A DNA stretch of 64,000 nt, taken from Lingula anatina. Lineage: Eukaryota > Brachiopoda > Lingulata > Lingulida > Lingulidae. The stretch lies in NCBI RefSeq assembly GCF_001039355.2, contig NW_019775603.1:82533-146532 (forward strand), in the 5' to 3' direction. The translations under genes and the position numbers were made by a program. Shown here one piece after another: positions 1 through 18,558 of this stretch. The notes below the pieces were generated by a model. That model was not told the origin of the DNA, did no database searches, and saw only the letters and a list, made by a program, of their open reading frames with translations. The stretch's first letter is position 1, and every line of letters starts with the position of its first letter.

Positions 1-147
1 CTTCATTTACCCCTGCCATATGATACATGTACTTGTACATGTAATAAAACACGGATATATGCACGAACGCTTTTGTTATGTACGCCAGTAGCTGAATTTA
101 TAAAATTTACTTGATGATTTATAATATTTTTATGCAGTTATCCTTAC

Positions 148-246
148 GTTTACATAACTTGGCATTAAAACCATCAGCCAGTAAACAGTTTCACTGACAT
201 CCATAGCCCCTGCTACATCTAAAGCGTTTTTTCCATAGTCATCGGC
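148..246 (-). CDS. possible single exon of an ankyrin-repeat protein
   Basis: On the minus strand a 99-nt stretch is open in one frame, begins after AACAG and ends at AAC followed by GTAAGG, a good donor. It encodes 33 residues including DDYGKNALDVAGAM, which resembles the turn and first helix of an ankyrin repeat. The acceptor has only a weak pyrimidine tract and no neighbouring exon was found between 247 and 1378, so the rest of the gene would lie left of the window or be undetected. Seen: the open frame and donor. Inferred: the ankyrin assignment. It could be chance. Confidence 0.35.
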
Positions 247-555
247 CTGTTGCCGTTGTAAGAAAACGGGTGTCCGTGTAACAGAAAGTACGCCCTCTAT
301 TTAGTAATAATGGTTAGGGTTAGCCTGGCCTAAGTGGGTCAAAATTTAGGGCGAGGCTTGCCTGTATGTGAATGGATAGCGGACTGTCTAATATTGGGGA
401 CTCCCTGTCAAGTTACATGCATTACCGGCGTGACAAAATGATAAACTATATCCACTGCACTGAATTCTGAACAAATAGAAACTGCTCAGAATGTTAATGC
501 CTTTCAATATGCATGAAGTTATTATTATTACTATATATTACCATTATTAGGGACC

Positions 556-595
<40 letters not shown>

Positions 596-1378
596 TTAGT
601 TCTTAGATGGACATTCCCAATTTCACCAAACTTTAGAATAAAGGTAGGTACACTTCATGGGTTTCAAAATCTCCGAAATGCTAACTTTTGCCATTCACTG
701 CGTGAAAATGATACCTGATATTGATATTTCCATTGGAGCTATAAAAGGTCGACCATCGATGTTATAATGATTGGCCGGTCATTTTAAGCTAAAATCAGCC
801 TTTACAAATTTTATCAAAGGTCGAATGCAAATGCAGAGAGGGATAGATAAATGATTCTTGAGTACTAGAATACTGCTTATTTTTCCGGGGAAATCCACTT
901 TGGCGGGTAAGTCCGATGAAGCATAATATATTGCGGATAAGGAAACGGCAGCATCGATGGTAATTAAACTCCCATTCGTACTCAAGACAAGACACAGCAG
1001 CCTGAAGGTGTCTTACCTACAAAGTAACTCGGGGTTTGTACAACACATCACGTTGACCTTAACGTATAAATAAACTTTATTGAATTAATTTTATCGTGTG
1101 GCTTAATTATAAAAATCAGAATTTGGCAGACATTAGGATTTTAAAGGTATTAAAGGTCTCCTAGTTAACGACAAGGGAATCGTTCATACAGCATTTTTAC
1201 AGAGTAGTTTCCCCACCCGAGGCAATTGCCCACCTCTCTCCCCGACTTGGTACCAAGTTTAGGTCAATTTTGATTATGTTTTGCAACTAGAGGGGGATCT
1301 TTTTTCTACAGATTGTGTTAGAATGATTTGGTCGTAGCTGTGAACAAAGAGGTTTGAGTGACACTGCCAGCACTAATT
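247..1378. other. upstream region of RABGGTB, no gene recognised
   Basis: No convincing exon seen. It contains a TTA/ATT trinucleotide run at about 551-594 and presumably the RABGGTB promoter near its right end; no TATA box or other element could be assigned with confidence. Short open frames at about 779-995 on the minus strand start from non-ATG codons and look like chance. Confidence 0.5.
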
Positions 1379-5303
<3,925 letters not shown>

Positions 5304-6162
5304 TTGTTGATGTCATCATAACCGTGAATGTCATTGTTAGAAAAGAGATAGGGGTGTCCCTGCAGTTATTGTAATTGTCATATTTTAACTGCTTCTGAAG
5401 GACAGGCCTAAGCTGTAAAACCTGATTCTCAGTAACACAGGTCGTTACAAAAACTTGTGGTGATTGCATGGTCTAATTGTCATGCATCTCATGTGCTGTA
5501 GTAGTTAATACATACAATGTAGTTGTTGTGTAAGTGATGAAATATTGGAAAAACTATGTCAAAACTCTTGGATAGTATAACAGTGAAACTAGGTTACATT
5601 CGTTTAAATAAGTGAACACTGGGGGTAAGGGGCATATTTAGTAATAATAAGGACCTATTACAACAAGAACATATACCTAAATATCAAAACAATTTTCTGC
5701 AGCGATCCCGTTCAGTTCCATTAATAGCCATTCCAATATTCGAGTCAATTATTGCCATAACTTTAGTATGGCTGATATAATGCAGTCATGGTTTAACATA
5801 TTTACAGGTCAAGAAAAAGAAATACACAAATAAGAACAGTTTGTGATTACGATGGTTTTATTTACACATTTACAGTTAAATTTTTTAGGCCAATGGATAT
5901 GCAATAATGATATAAGAATTAAAGGATAATTGATGTTGATGATGGATCAGTATTGACAATATAATTGTACCACAGATGCTACATATAAAACAAGTTACCT
6001 GCATGATGTCTGATAATAAAGTTAAAATGAACAAAATTAAATATTCTTTAGTTCAGCATACATGTCTGCCATGCTTTGGCGTGAATTTTATTTCTTCAGA
6101 AAAAAAAAAAATTACAAAAAGAGTCTTTATACAGAATGAGTCATTGCACCATGATGATATAT
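5304..6162. other. convergent 3' untranslated regions of RABGGTB and MORN5
   Basis: About 860 bp between the two stop codons. It includes a second copy of the RABGGTB C-terminal coding sequence at 5341-5378. On the minus strand AATAAA hexamers occur at 6087-6092 and 5857-5862, suitable for MORN5. On the plus strand no AATAAA was seen close to the RABGGTB stop; a variant ATTAAA lies near 5919. No further gene seen. Confidence 0.55.
6087..6092 (-). terminator. candidate poly(A) signal for MORN5
   Basis: AATAAA on the minus strand about 70 nt past the MORN5 stop. Position and hexamer fit; use is inferred. Confidence 0.45.
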
Positions 6163-9821
<3,659 letters not shown>

Positions 9822-10899
9822 ATTGTTTACGTTGTCAAGGTGTTCTCGCGTAATTTTGCGAGATCAATATGTGTCATTGTGATTGTTGTGCATCGATATA
9901 CTTGTCTCAACTATCGCAATTAATTCTAGCAAGACAAAAAAAAAATGGGAGGTAGGCCACTATTAATTGAACATAAAGGACATAAAACGAAATGAAATGA
10001 AAAATGTAATAAATGAAACGCAGTTACGATAATAATAGTCATGATTGGTGTTTTGAAACAGCACCATGTTGTTTTGAAACAGCACCATCACGTAATTAGC
10101 CAGAGATTGTTTGTTTCTCCGGTTTTAGGAATATCTTCTTCTGCCACTGGACACTACCAGTAACCAGCTATAAGGTCGATGACACTAAATTGGGTCATGT
10201 CACTTACCGAGTATAGAACGTCTTGTATCAGTGGCAAAGGATACCTGTCACAGGTGACTTCAGTCCATAGTAGTCACAGAAACGTTCTCCCATCTTTCTT
10301 GGGTACCCTTCATAATAGGCATATGCATCATAAAAGACAATGAAAAACGACTCGGGCAGTTTGTTGTATATCAAATTAGGCGTTAATCTTATGTCTTAAT
10401 CTTATGTCTTAACTTATTTTTAATTCATTATATACTAAGTAATGTGTATTCTATACTGTGACCGTTGTTGCACAGACAATGGGTGGTAGGCCTTATAAAA
10501 CATATTTAAGTAAATTATATTATTGTCAACATTGTTTTTTAACAGTATTAAACGCCGTTAAAAGACAAATGGTATATTATTTCGAACACCGGGCGTTTAA
10601 GTGCATGCACACCCAATATGAGGACAAATGCTTCCATAGTGACAGTTCACGAGATTCGCAGTTATAATGGACTGTTTTCAAGTTGCTGTCAACATAAGCT
10701 ATTTATAGTAGTTTATCGCGGATTCAGAGAACAACAGGCAACATTTACCCGAAAATATAATGGGATAAAAGGAAGATGTCGCGTTTCTTATCCACGGCCA
10801 GTGTATGATAGCCCTAACCTCAAATGACCTTGCATTTAAATAAAAAAAAACTTGAATCTTGACGCACATTGTGATGATTTAGTCAGTGTACTACCAGTA

Positions 10900-11113
10900 C
10901 ACACTGGACAATATAAGTGTCAACCCTACTGAACCGATACTTTAGGGGAGATAAATGACTGTGGAATGATATGCTCCTGGTATCATTTTATTAACATCAA
11001 ATTTCACAAAAGGAACGGTTCTGACTGAACAATTCAACTGTGTCGATATTCTGACATTGCTTATATTCCGCCTCTTCAGGTTAATAACTTTGATTACTCT
11101 GAATTAGGGGGTG
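10900..11113 (-). mobile_element. TA-flanked MITE, copy 1 (right end degraded)
   Basis: It starts CACACTGGACAATATAAGTG after TA and matches the reverse complement of 12783-13021 along most of its length. Shared internal sequence includes GACTGTGGAATGATATGCTC and CCGCCTCTTCAGG. The right terminus has lost most of its inverted repeat. Confidence 0.8.
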
Positions 11114-11405
11114 TTTACGTAGGCCTACTGCTAGGCACGTCATGCTGCATAATGTAGTGCAAACATCTTGCTTTGAGAATGAGGCCATTGACAGATATTT
11201 TATGTCGCAAGAGTCACAAGACAACCTCCAGCGACAGATCTGCAGCCACGACGTTATCGCGAGTTTGATCTTTGATAACGGGTCACCTGTCCCTGAAGTT
11301 CGACTCTTTTCTGACACTCAAAGCACGACCGGGGCCTATACGAAACGAAGCGGTATTGTGGGCGATTTTGTTTAAATACACGAGCGTCGGAAGATTTGGT
11401 GAGTG

Positions 11406-11406
<1 letters not shown>

Positions 11407-11452
<46 letters not shown>

Positions 11453-11453
11453 T
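11407..11453. repeat. (TTTA)n microsatellite
   Basis: About 11 TTTA units without interruption. Confidence 0.95.
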
Positions 11454-12782
11454 CAAAAAAGCGAGGTTTGAAAATACAATCATACTGAATATAGGCACTG
11501 ATTATAGATTTCTACGATATACCCATATAAGTGTTTACTTTTTTAATTGAATTTGATATCTCTCTTATATATTTATTCCAAAATGTAAAAACCACACGAT
11601 CTGCGTTTGCCTGGATTAATAGTTGATTTAGATACATAAGTACATAGATACGTACTACAGAGTGGTGCGTTTTTGCTCAATGTTCCGCAATGTTATGAAA
11701 AATCAGACAAGTTTGTTTGTAAAACAGTTTGTTTACGCAGTGGCTTATATGATATATGTGAATGTGTTGTACACCACATATAATGATTAGGTTATATAAC
11801 TGGTTAATAGTCAACCGTGTCATGCCAAAGTGACGGCCCGATAACAATATCAGTCGTTAACGGCTACTAGATACGACAGTGAGAATCGCCAGCAGAAATT
11901 TCTGCAACCCCGTTTGCATTTGTTCCTTAAAAGTTCGAATTCCGGAAAAAAATCATACGGTAATATTTTGTCGTGGGCGCGAACTTATATTCTGGCTTCG
12001 TATGTGTCGTACATGTATTGAGATTTTCTCTTCAGTAATATTTTCTACCCTGTTCACTTTATTCAACTGGTCTGTATTTTCTTCTGATGTGCTATAACTA
12101 TCGATTTTATATGCAATTTCATTCAAATGTTCATTTGAATATTTAGTATACTTTCCGGTTATTTTCTGCTTAGTACAGTACTTTGTCATTATCCAACAAT
12201 ATCCAGACTGGGTCTCATTTTGTGATTGCGATAAGCGGTCATAACATGGGTTTGGGGAGTCATCAACTTCAGAGAATTTATCAGCGCAGCGTGGTCCGAA
12301 TATCCCTAAATATCACCATACCATGAATTAGTTAACGAATGACCACATGTCCCAGGGTGACATGTCCCTGTGCATGATGCAACAGTCGATTACCCTCAAG
12401 TTCCTGCTGCAATAAAATATCTCGGCGTTCATGATTTGTGTAAGCTACCGGTAAATGTACTGTACATGTATACACGGTATCTTCATTGTGCAACACTACA
12501 ATGTAGCAGGGAATTTTGCTTATTTCTGTAGAAATTGGCGTTTTTCATTTTTATTAGATATATTGTCGCACTTCATCTGTTTAAAGGTATGTCGTAATCA
12601 AAGGGATATCTGGTTAAAATTATAATTAATGTGCCCAAAAGTCATTATAGACTATTTTCTAAAAAAAACTTTAATTACAATTTATTGATTTTTGCATGTT
12701 TCTTAAGGCACTGTCACACCTAGCGTATAGCACCAACGTATGAATAAGTTGCACATACGCAGAAAAACACAAGGTATTCTTA

Positions 12783-13021
12783 CACACACTGGACAATAGA
12801 AGTGTCACCCCCTGAATCAGAGTAATCAAAGTTATTAGCCTGAAGAGGCGGAATATAAGCAATGTCAGAATATCAATACAGTTGAATTGTTCAGTCAGAA
12901 CCGTGTCTTTTGTAAAATTTGAGGTTAATAAAATGATACCAGGAGCATATCATTCCACAGTCATTTACCTCCCCCAATGTATTGGTTCAGTTGGGGTGAC
13001 ACTTCTATTGTCCAGTGTGTG
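12783..13021 (+). mobile_element. TA-flanked MITE, copy 2 (intact ends)
   Basis: 239 bp with near-perfect terminal inverted repeats of about 29 bp starting CACACACTGGACAATAGAAG, flanked on each side by TA (12781-12782 and 13022-13023). It has no coding capacity. TA target sites suggest a Tc1/mariner-type origin (inference). It lies inverted relative to the copy at 10900. Confidence 0.85.
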
Positions 13022-14221
13022 TACGTCGTATATATGCCTCGAGTACGCAAGTAAATGTTGGGTGTGTTCGCATACCGGAGGGAGATTAAATGTTTTGAAC
13101 ACGTTCAGAAATGATTTCATGCGCTGGTTGTATGTTCATTTTAACACGCTGGAGACAGGGTGATTTCGTGCGCTCAAGGTTGTGCGTCTAATCGATGTTA
13201 CGTACGATGCTTCTTGGTGCCAGGTGTGACAGATCCTTCATACAGGTGCAAATGTAGTTTGAGATACACACGCTTGGTGGCGATGAAATCGAGTGACGCA
13301 AGGACTCGTTTGAGGACATTCAAGTCATGGTGTGCCAGGTTTTTCGGCTCTGCTCACTTTGGAAATTTTAACTACAATACTGTCTGCATATAGAAAAAGC
13401 TTTGAAGCATTTCACATCGTTTTTTTTTTTTTTTTTTTACACCTGTCCAACCTGTTCATGCACCAGCGTAGCTTACGCCTCACACCTCTGTCGATTTAAA
13501 TAACCCAAGATATGGGGCCTATCAGTATAATACAGATATATGTTGTTTTCACACCTGTGCATCTTGTAAATCCAGCTACTTTTGCCTCGAGCTGATTTGT
13601 GTCCCGAATTGAACCTTTCGATGCACACTACCTGTAGAATCGAGGCACACATGTTAGCACCTGGGCTATATGTGTATTCCACATTTGGGGTGGACAAGAA
13701 GTCTGCAACTTCTTAGGTACGAAGAAAACCAAAACATGTAGGCCTACATGTAGGTACTGGCAGTGTAAAATTTATTGAAGTGTACTGTGTGAAAAAGAGA
13801 CAAAATTATCAATATACGCGTACTAAAAGTAATTCCCTCTTTGGAGATCATCTCTCTTGATTTTGTATAACTCGTAAGAATGATTGCATGAGTGACATCA
13901 TATTTAATTGAATTAAAAAGGAAGATAATCTGTGAACGATAATGCAGACAACTAGCAGAGGAGCACAACGTCGTGCCGAGAACGAGGTCACGCAGACGAT
14001 TTTGGCGTGTTTTAGACAGTAACATAATATCTACAAAAAAATCAATTTTAGCCTATGGCATGTGATTAATAGGTCAAGTATGATGGTTTTCTGCATAGCA
14101 AGTCAGTGCGTTTTATATTAATTGTTGTTGATGATTCCAATAATAACCAAAAACTCCAGCTGTGATGATTGCCAACTAAAATTTAAAAAGTCAATCTTTT
14201 ACGAGATTACAAATTGATTCC

Positions 14222-14272
14222 TATCGGGCATCCGCGGACCCCCTCTTCAAATAATCCTGGATCCGTCCCTGG
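14222..14272. repeat. fragment of a C-rich interspersed repeat
   Basis: On the minus strand it reads GGATCCAGGATTATTTGAAG followed by a G run, the same sequence as at about 16508-16543 inside the CREG gene, so this is a dispersed repeat family. Confidence 0.6.
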
Positions 14273-14984
14273 AAAGCAAATTAAATCAAATCAACCAAAC
14301 AGTGAACACTGGCAGGCTCTGTCAAGTTCATTTTTAGTTTATTTCCAAAAAGTGTGCTTTTCGCGCATGTGCAGACGCTTGACAGCTGTTCATAGATAAC
14401 AAGTTTCTCCTCTACTCGACACACATGTCCAGAGAAATGGGTGATGGTAGTGTTGCAATGGCGGGTCAGCTTAGGCGCGTGGACCAGGTGAACTGATAGG
14501 AGTACATTTGTGCAATAGTAGTAGGGAAGATCTCGAGGCATCGCTGCAACTTTTTATGGAGCCACTGATTTTAGGTGGCGCATTAGCCTACCCGTAGGCC
14601 TACAGTACACTGCCGTGGCTGAAGTACATGTAAGGATTATACGTCCACATACGTACACTGTATGTATATGTCGTGACCAGCACTGTGACCTGTCAGCTGT
14701 AACCATATTAGCTGTGTCAGGCCTGCCTGTGAGTAAGCCATATAGCCATATAGCATAATATAAAATCTCAAAAGGCCTGCGCCTGGAAGCACTTTGGTTT
14801 CAACGTCAAAGGCTTCAAAGCACATATACTGAACAGACTGCAGTTGTAGATTATATGTCCAAAGCTTGGTACTTGATATGACTTAAAAACGTAATGTGTA
14901 TCAGCTCAAACCAGCATAATAACTAAAAGCCCTGTATCAGCTCACAAGCTGCAATATTTTTTCTATTCCAGTCACTAAACCACT

Positions 14985-17053
14985 ATGATAATGGCCCTGA
15001 AACATGCAGTCATTTTTCTTTGCTGTCTTACCTGTCCCAGCTGGGTATTCAGTGGAAAAGTAATATTCAAAGAAAACGGGAGCAAGGATTTAAGTTATGC
15101 ACAAGAATCATCTACTTGGCCTACTCCCCCATCATGGAGAAATAGGACTTTAACAGGTGGGTGTTTTAGTTTAATTTTTTTATGTACAGTTTAATGTTCT
15201 TCTGATTTATGTTCATTTTATTGTTTTTTCATTTTGGCTTTCTCTTGTTCTTGGTTAAAGAAGGACTTAAACATATGTCTGTGGAGTCATAGTTATTATG
15301 TTCAACCTAAGACTGATTAAATCTCTTGCCACTGCAAATTCAACTTTCCATCTTCATTTGTGCTATAATTATTCAAATTTGACAAGAAATAAATATTGCA
15401 TTTTATTTGAATAAATTGAAATATTTATATGGAATACAATTGTTCTCAGCCCGCTATATAGCACATTACGCTGACTGGGGCGTGTTGTCAGGCATCTCGG
15501 AGAGAGACCACGTCACTCCCTTCGGCGTGCTACAATCGTTTGCTGATGGCCCTCTTAACAAGAGTACAGGAAGGCCATTCTTTTATATCTCTGATATGTC
15601 TACTGTCTATAGAATGGTGAAGGTACAATCTTTTTCTGTTAATTTATCAAACATTGGGGTCTTTTTTTACAATTGATGTAGTTAATTTGTGTTTGTGATA
15701 CAGAATTATTACATAGAATTGTGAAATGTTCTTACCTAAGTATGCACCTCTGTGGTTGCTGTGCTTTTCTTGTTACAGTTGAAAAGTTTCAGTAAGAATT
15801 GGAGTATTCTTGTTTTAGAGATGTGATTAAAGAAGAAAAAATAAAATAGTGTAGCAATTTGATAATCCCGATTAATTTCTCAATTTTAGAATAACAATGC
15901 ATTCTCCCTGACATTATCTGAGGCAGAAAGTAATCTGTGTACTAAACAAGGAATGGATCCAGAGCTACCAACATGTGCCCAAATTACTCTGTCAGGAAAA
16001 GTAGGTGTGATTATCCCTACAATACTTGTAATTTACTTTGACCTATAAGTCGTAGCATGCCATTGGTTCAAAGAATTTGGCTAGAAGATTTTGTTGGATT
16101 TGTAAAAATGGGATTTTCCAAAGCCACTTTTCTCTGATAATAATTATGCCAAGGTGCAACAGAAGTTGCATATTATTCGATTGACTCATAAAACTACTTT
16201 GTTTGAAAATACATACATTTATGTGTGATATATTGAATATAGTCCCTGTAGATTCCAGTGATATTTGCTTGCACCTTGCCGTGACAAAATGACTTTTTTA
16301 TATTGTAGATGGAGCCAGTAGACCCTAAGGATGTTATGTTTGCTCAAACCTCACTGTTTGCCAGGCACCCGCAGATGAAGGACTGGCCTGTTGGGCACAG
16401 TAAGGAAGAATGTTTCCCCAATTTTATTCATAATTTTCCACGCCATTTTAGAATGTGTAGAGTGATACTTTTTGTGTATAGAATGTTCACAATTTCACAT
16501 TGCAACAGGGGGGGATCCAGGATTATTTGAAGAGGGGGGTCCAGTTTTTTTAAGAATGACAGGCCTCAGATTCATAGCTGACCCTTGCCCCCTTGGTGTG
16601 GGGTTCAGTATTTTGGAAGGCAAACGGTGCCATTTGGTGCAGTTTAGAACTATGATTCAGCTCTTCAAAATTCTAATATCAAGAAGGGAATATTGATGTG
16701 ATTTTTTTCCAGAATTCGAAGGAGGGGTCAGGACCCCCCTGACGCCCCCCTAAATCTGCCACTGTGTATTCACATCAAAACCCTGTATGTATGTATGTAA
16801 TGAATTTTTAATATAGTCCTAGTCCATTTTCCTTTTCTTTTACATAATTCCTCTGGGCTAGGATCAACAGTAATGATAGCCAAATCCTCATGTTCAAGAT
16901 CCTTGTATTTATGATTCATTTTTTATCATTTTTTTTTCATCTTCAGACTGGAAAATCTATGAGCTGATGGTAAATTCAGTTTGGATAATAGATTACTTTG
17001 GAGGAGCTGTCATCCTCCCTGCAGAAGATTATTACAAAATTAAGTTTCCTTAA
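14985..17053 (+). CDS. CREG1: CREG1-type secreted glycoprotein (complete, 5 exons)
   Basis: Homologue of cellular repressor of E1A-stimulated genes, a secreted and lysosomal glycoprotein with an FMN-binding-like split barrel that does not bind flavin in mammals. Exons: 14985-15156, 15450-15622, 15890-16000, 16309-16399, 16947-17053. Phases agree; 217 aa, usual for the family. A signal peptide is clear (about residues 1-23, HAVIFLCCLTCPSWVFSG). Family stretches: ARYIAHYADWGVLSGIS, FADGPLNKSTGRPFFYIS, LCTKQGMDPELPTCAQITLS, FARHPQMKDWPVGH and WIIDYFGGAVILPAEDYY. N-glycosylation sequons include NRT near the N-terminus and NKS. A second ATG two codons downstream is an equally good start. The region just before the ATG ends TTCTATTCCAG, suggesting a 5'UTR intron. 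CREG1 and CREG2 cannot be separated with certainty here. Confidence 0.93.
16505..16765. repeat. G/C-run-bounded interspersed repeat
   Basis: It begins GGGGGGATCCAGGATTATTTG and ends in CCCCCCTGACGCCCCCC, so its ends are loosely inverted. It shares its left end with 14222-14272. It lies in the last CREG intron. Class unknown; it looks like a non-autonomous DNA element. Confidence 0.55.
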
Positions 17054-17361
17054 TTTATCTGAGCAGTTTAACTTTGTCAAGGTATTTCAAAGGTGGTGCT
17101 TACTATAAAGATGACATGTACTTTTGCGGATACAAAGTTTCATTCATTTTGTAATGTTTATTTTCAATTGTTTTAGAGAATTTGATATAATCTTTGCTTA
17201 AAATTGCTGGAGTAGCATTGATCACAAAGATCATCTAATGATGTTGTTACTTATACTCTGTTTCTTCCCTTATATATTTATGGAGGATTTATAGATATTT
17301 TTCATAATGTTAAGTTACAATTGTTACCAAAAATCAAAATATTAATTGCAACTAAAAGCAA

Positions 17362-17367
17362 AATAAA
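17362..17367 (+). terminator. candidate poly(A) signal for CREG
   Basis: AATAAA about 310 nt after the stop codon. Use is inferred. Confidence 0.4.
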
Positions 17368-18426
17368 GTGATTTTCTGTTACTGTTAAGCAGCAATTATC
17401 TTAACAGCATTTTTTCACAAAGAATTGTTTGCAGGTAATAATAAAAAGATTTCAATCAGTGAAGTAAAGTATTTAAAAGGTACATAAGGAGCTGATGTGT
17501 ACTGCTATAATGGTTTCCTTTGCTGGCCATACTAATACTGGCCTGATTATAATAGTTTATAGAATATACTATTATAAGAATATAAATACTCACCCTCTCA
17601 CCTCAATGTTTTTAAAAATAAATTTTCTTTGTATTTTGTACAGATAATTGCACTTGGTTTTATAACATTGGTCTTATAACTGATGTGCATGCTGTCCCAT
17701 TTTGTTCATATTGAATCATTATGTATACCCAGCATGTAACATGTACCCAACAATGCAAAATGCATACATAAATTCTATTTTAACCTAATATCAAAATTGT
17801 GATATATTCATTTATTGATTTATAATATTAAATCATCTGACATACGTCCTGTAAATTTTCCTTGGTGTGTAGTTTATTTAATATACCATTTTATCTCAAA
17901 TGCAAGAAATGTACAAAGATGAAAACTTTTTGAATATGATGTTTAAAGCAATTTTCATATTGCTTAATAGTCTTATCATAAAACATCTTTTTGGTAAAGC
18001 GTTGATGAAGCCTTAGCACATTTTATTGATTTTGATTAAAGATCAACTTTACAACTTCACAGACTTCAACGAAATGTACTGGCTCAACCTCTGCTACGGC
18101 AAACAGTCATCTTTTGGAAATTACGACCAATATGATGGTAAAAAAAATTATCGATGTGCACTATCCAAGAAATAAAAGGAGGCTCGGTGAAGGGGGCGAG
18201 GTAGACTGAGAACTTGTGTACTACTTGCAACAGGAGCGATTGCGTTAATTGAGATATGGTTGAATGCGACTATTGCGATAACGCACGTGGCGCAAAATGA
18301 CTTAGTTTTCTTATCCAACGTCGTAAAATCTCAGTTATACTATTCGTCTATCGGTGATCTGCATTTAACCAAAATGAAAAGATCAGAAGTGCTTCTCTAT
18401 ACGACTTATTTGCGAGTAGTTTGTTT

Positions 18427-18432
18427 TTTATT
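18427..18432 (-). terminator. candidate poly(A) signal for the ZU5/death-domain gene
   Basis: AATAAA on the minus strand about 130 nt after the stop codon. Use is inferred. Confidence 0.45.
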
Positions 18433-18558
18433 ATTTTTCAACATTGATCGTATGGATATCTGTCCCCCTGCAGTTTCTGTGCTCTTTAACTTGTGTTGAA
18501 AATATTTGATCCAAAACTTCTCCCCTCTATTTTTTCCTTTACCCACTGAGCAGAATTC

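Larger units (their letters stand above)
9822..14984. other. intergenic region between divergent MORN5 and CREG genes
   Basis: About 5.2 kb without a convincing exon. It should hold both promoters. Contents seen: two short tandem duplications (10052-10088, unit TTTTGAAACAGCACCAT; about 10386-10411), a MITE pair (10900-11113 and 12783-13021), a TTTA microsatellite (11407-11453), a poly-T tract (about 13421-13438) and a C-rich repeat fragment at about 14222-14272. The short ORFs here have no recognisable domain. Confidence 0.6.
17054..18558. other. convergent intergenic region, CREG to death-domain gene
   Basis: AT-rich. AATAAA at 17362-17367 is a candidate CREG poly(A) signal, and AATAAA on the minus strand at 18427-18432 is a candidate for the death-domain gene. 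An open stretch at about 18020-18175 (plus) contains FNEMYWLNLCYGKQSSFGNY, which looks protein-like but was not recognised or connected to other exons. Confidence 0.5.
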
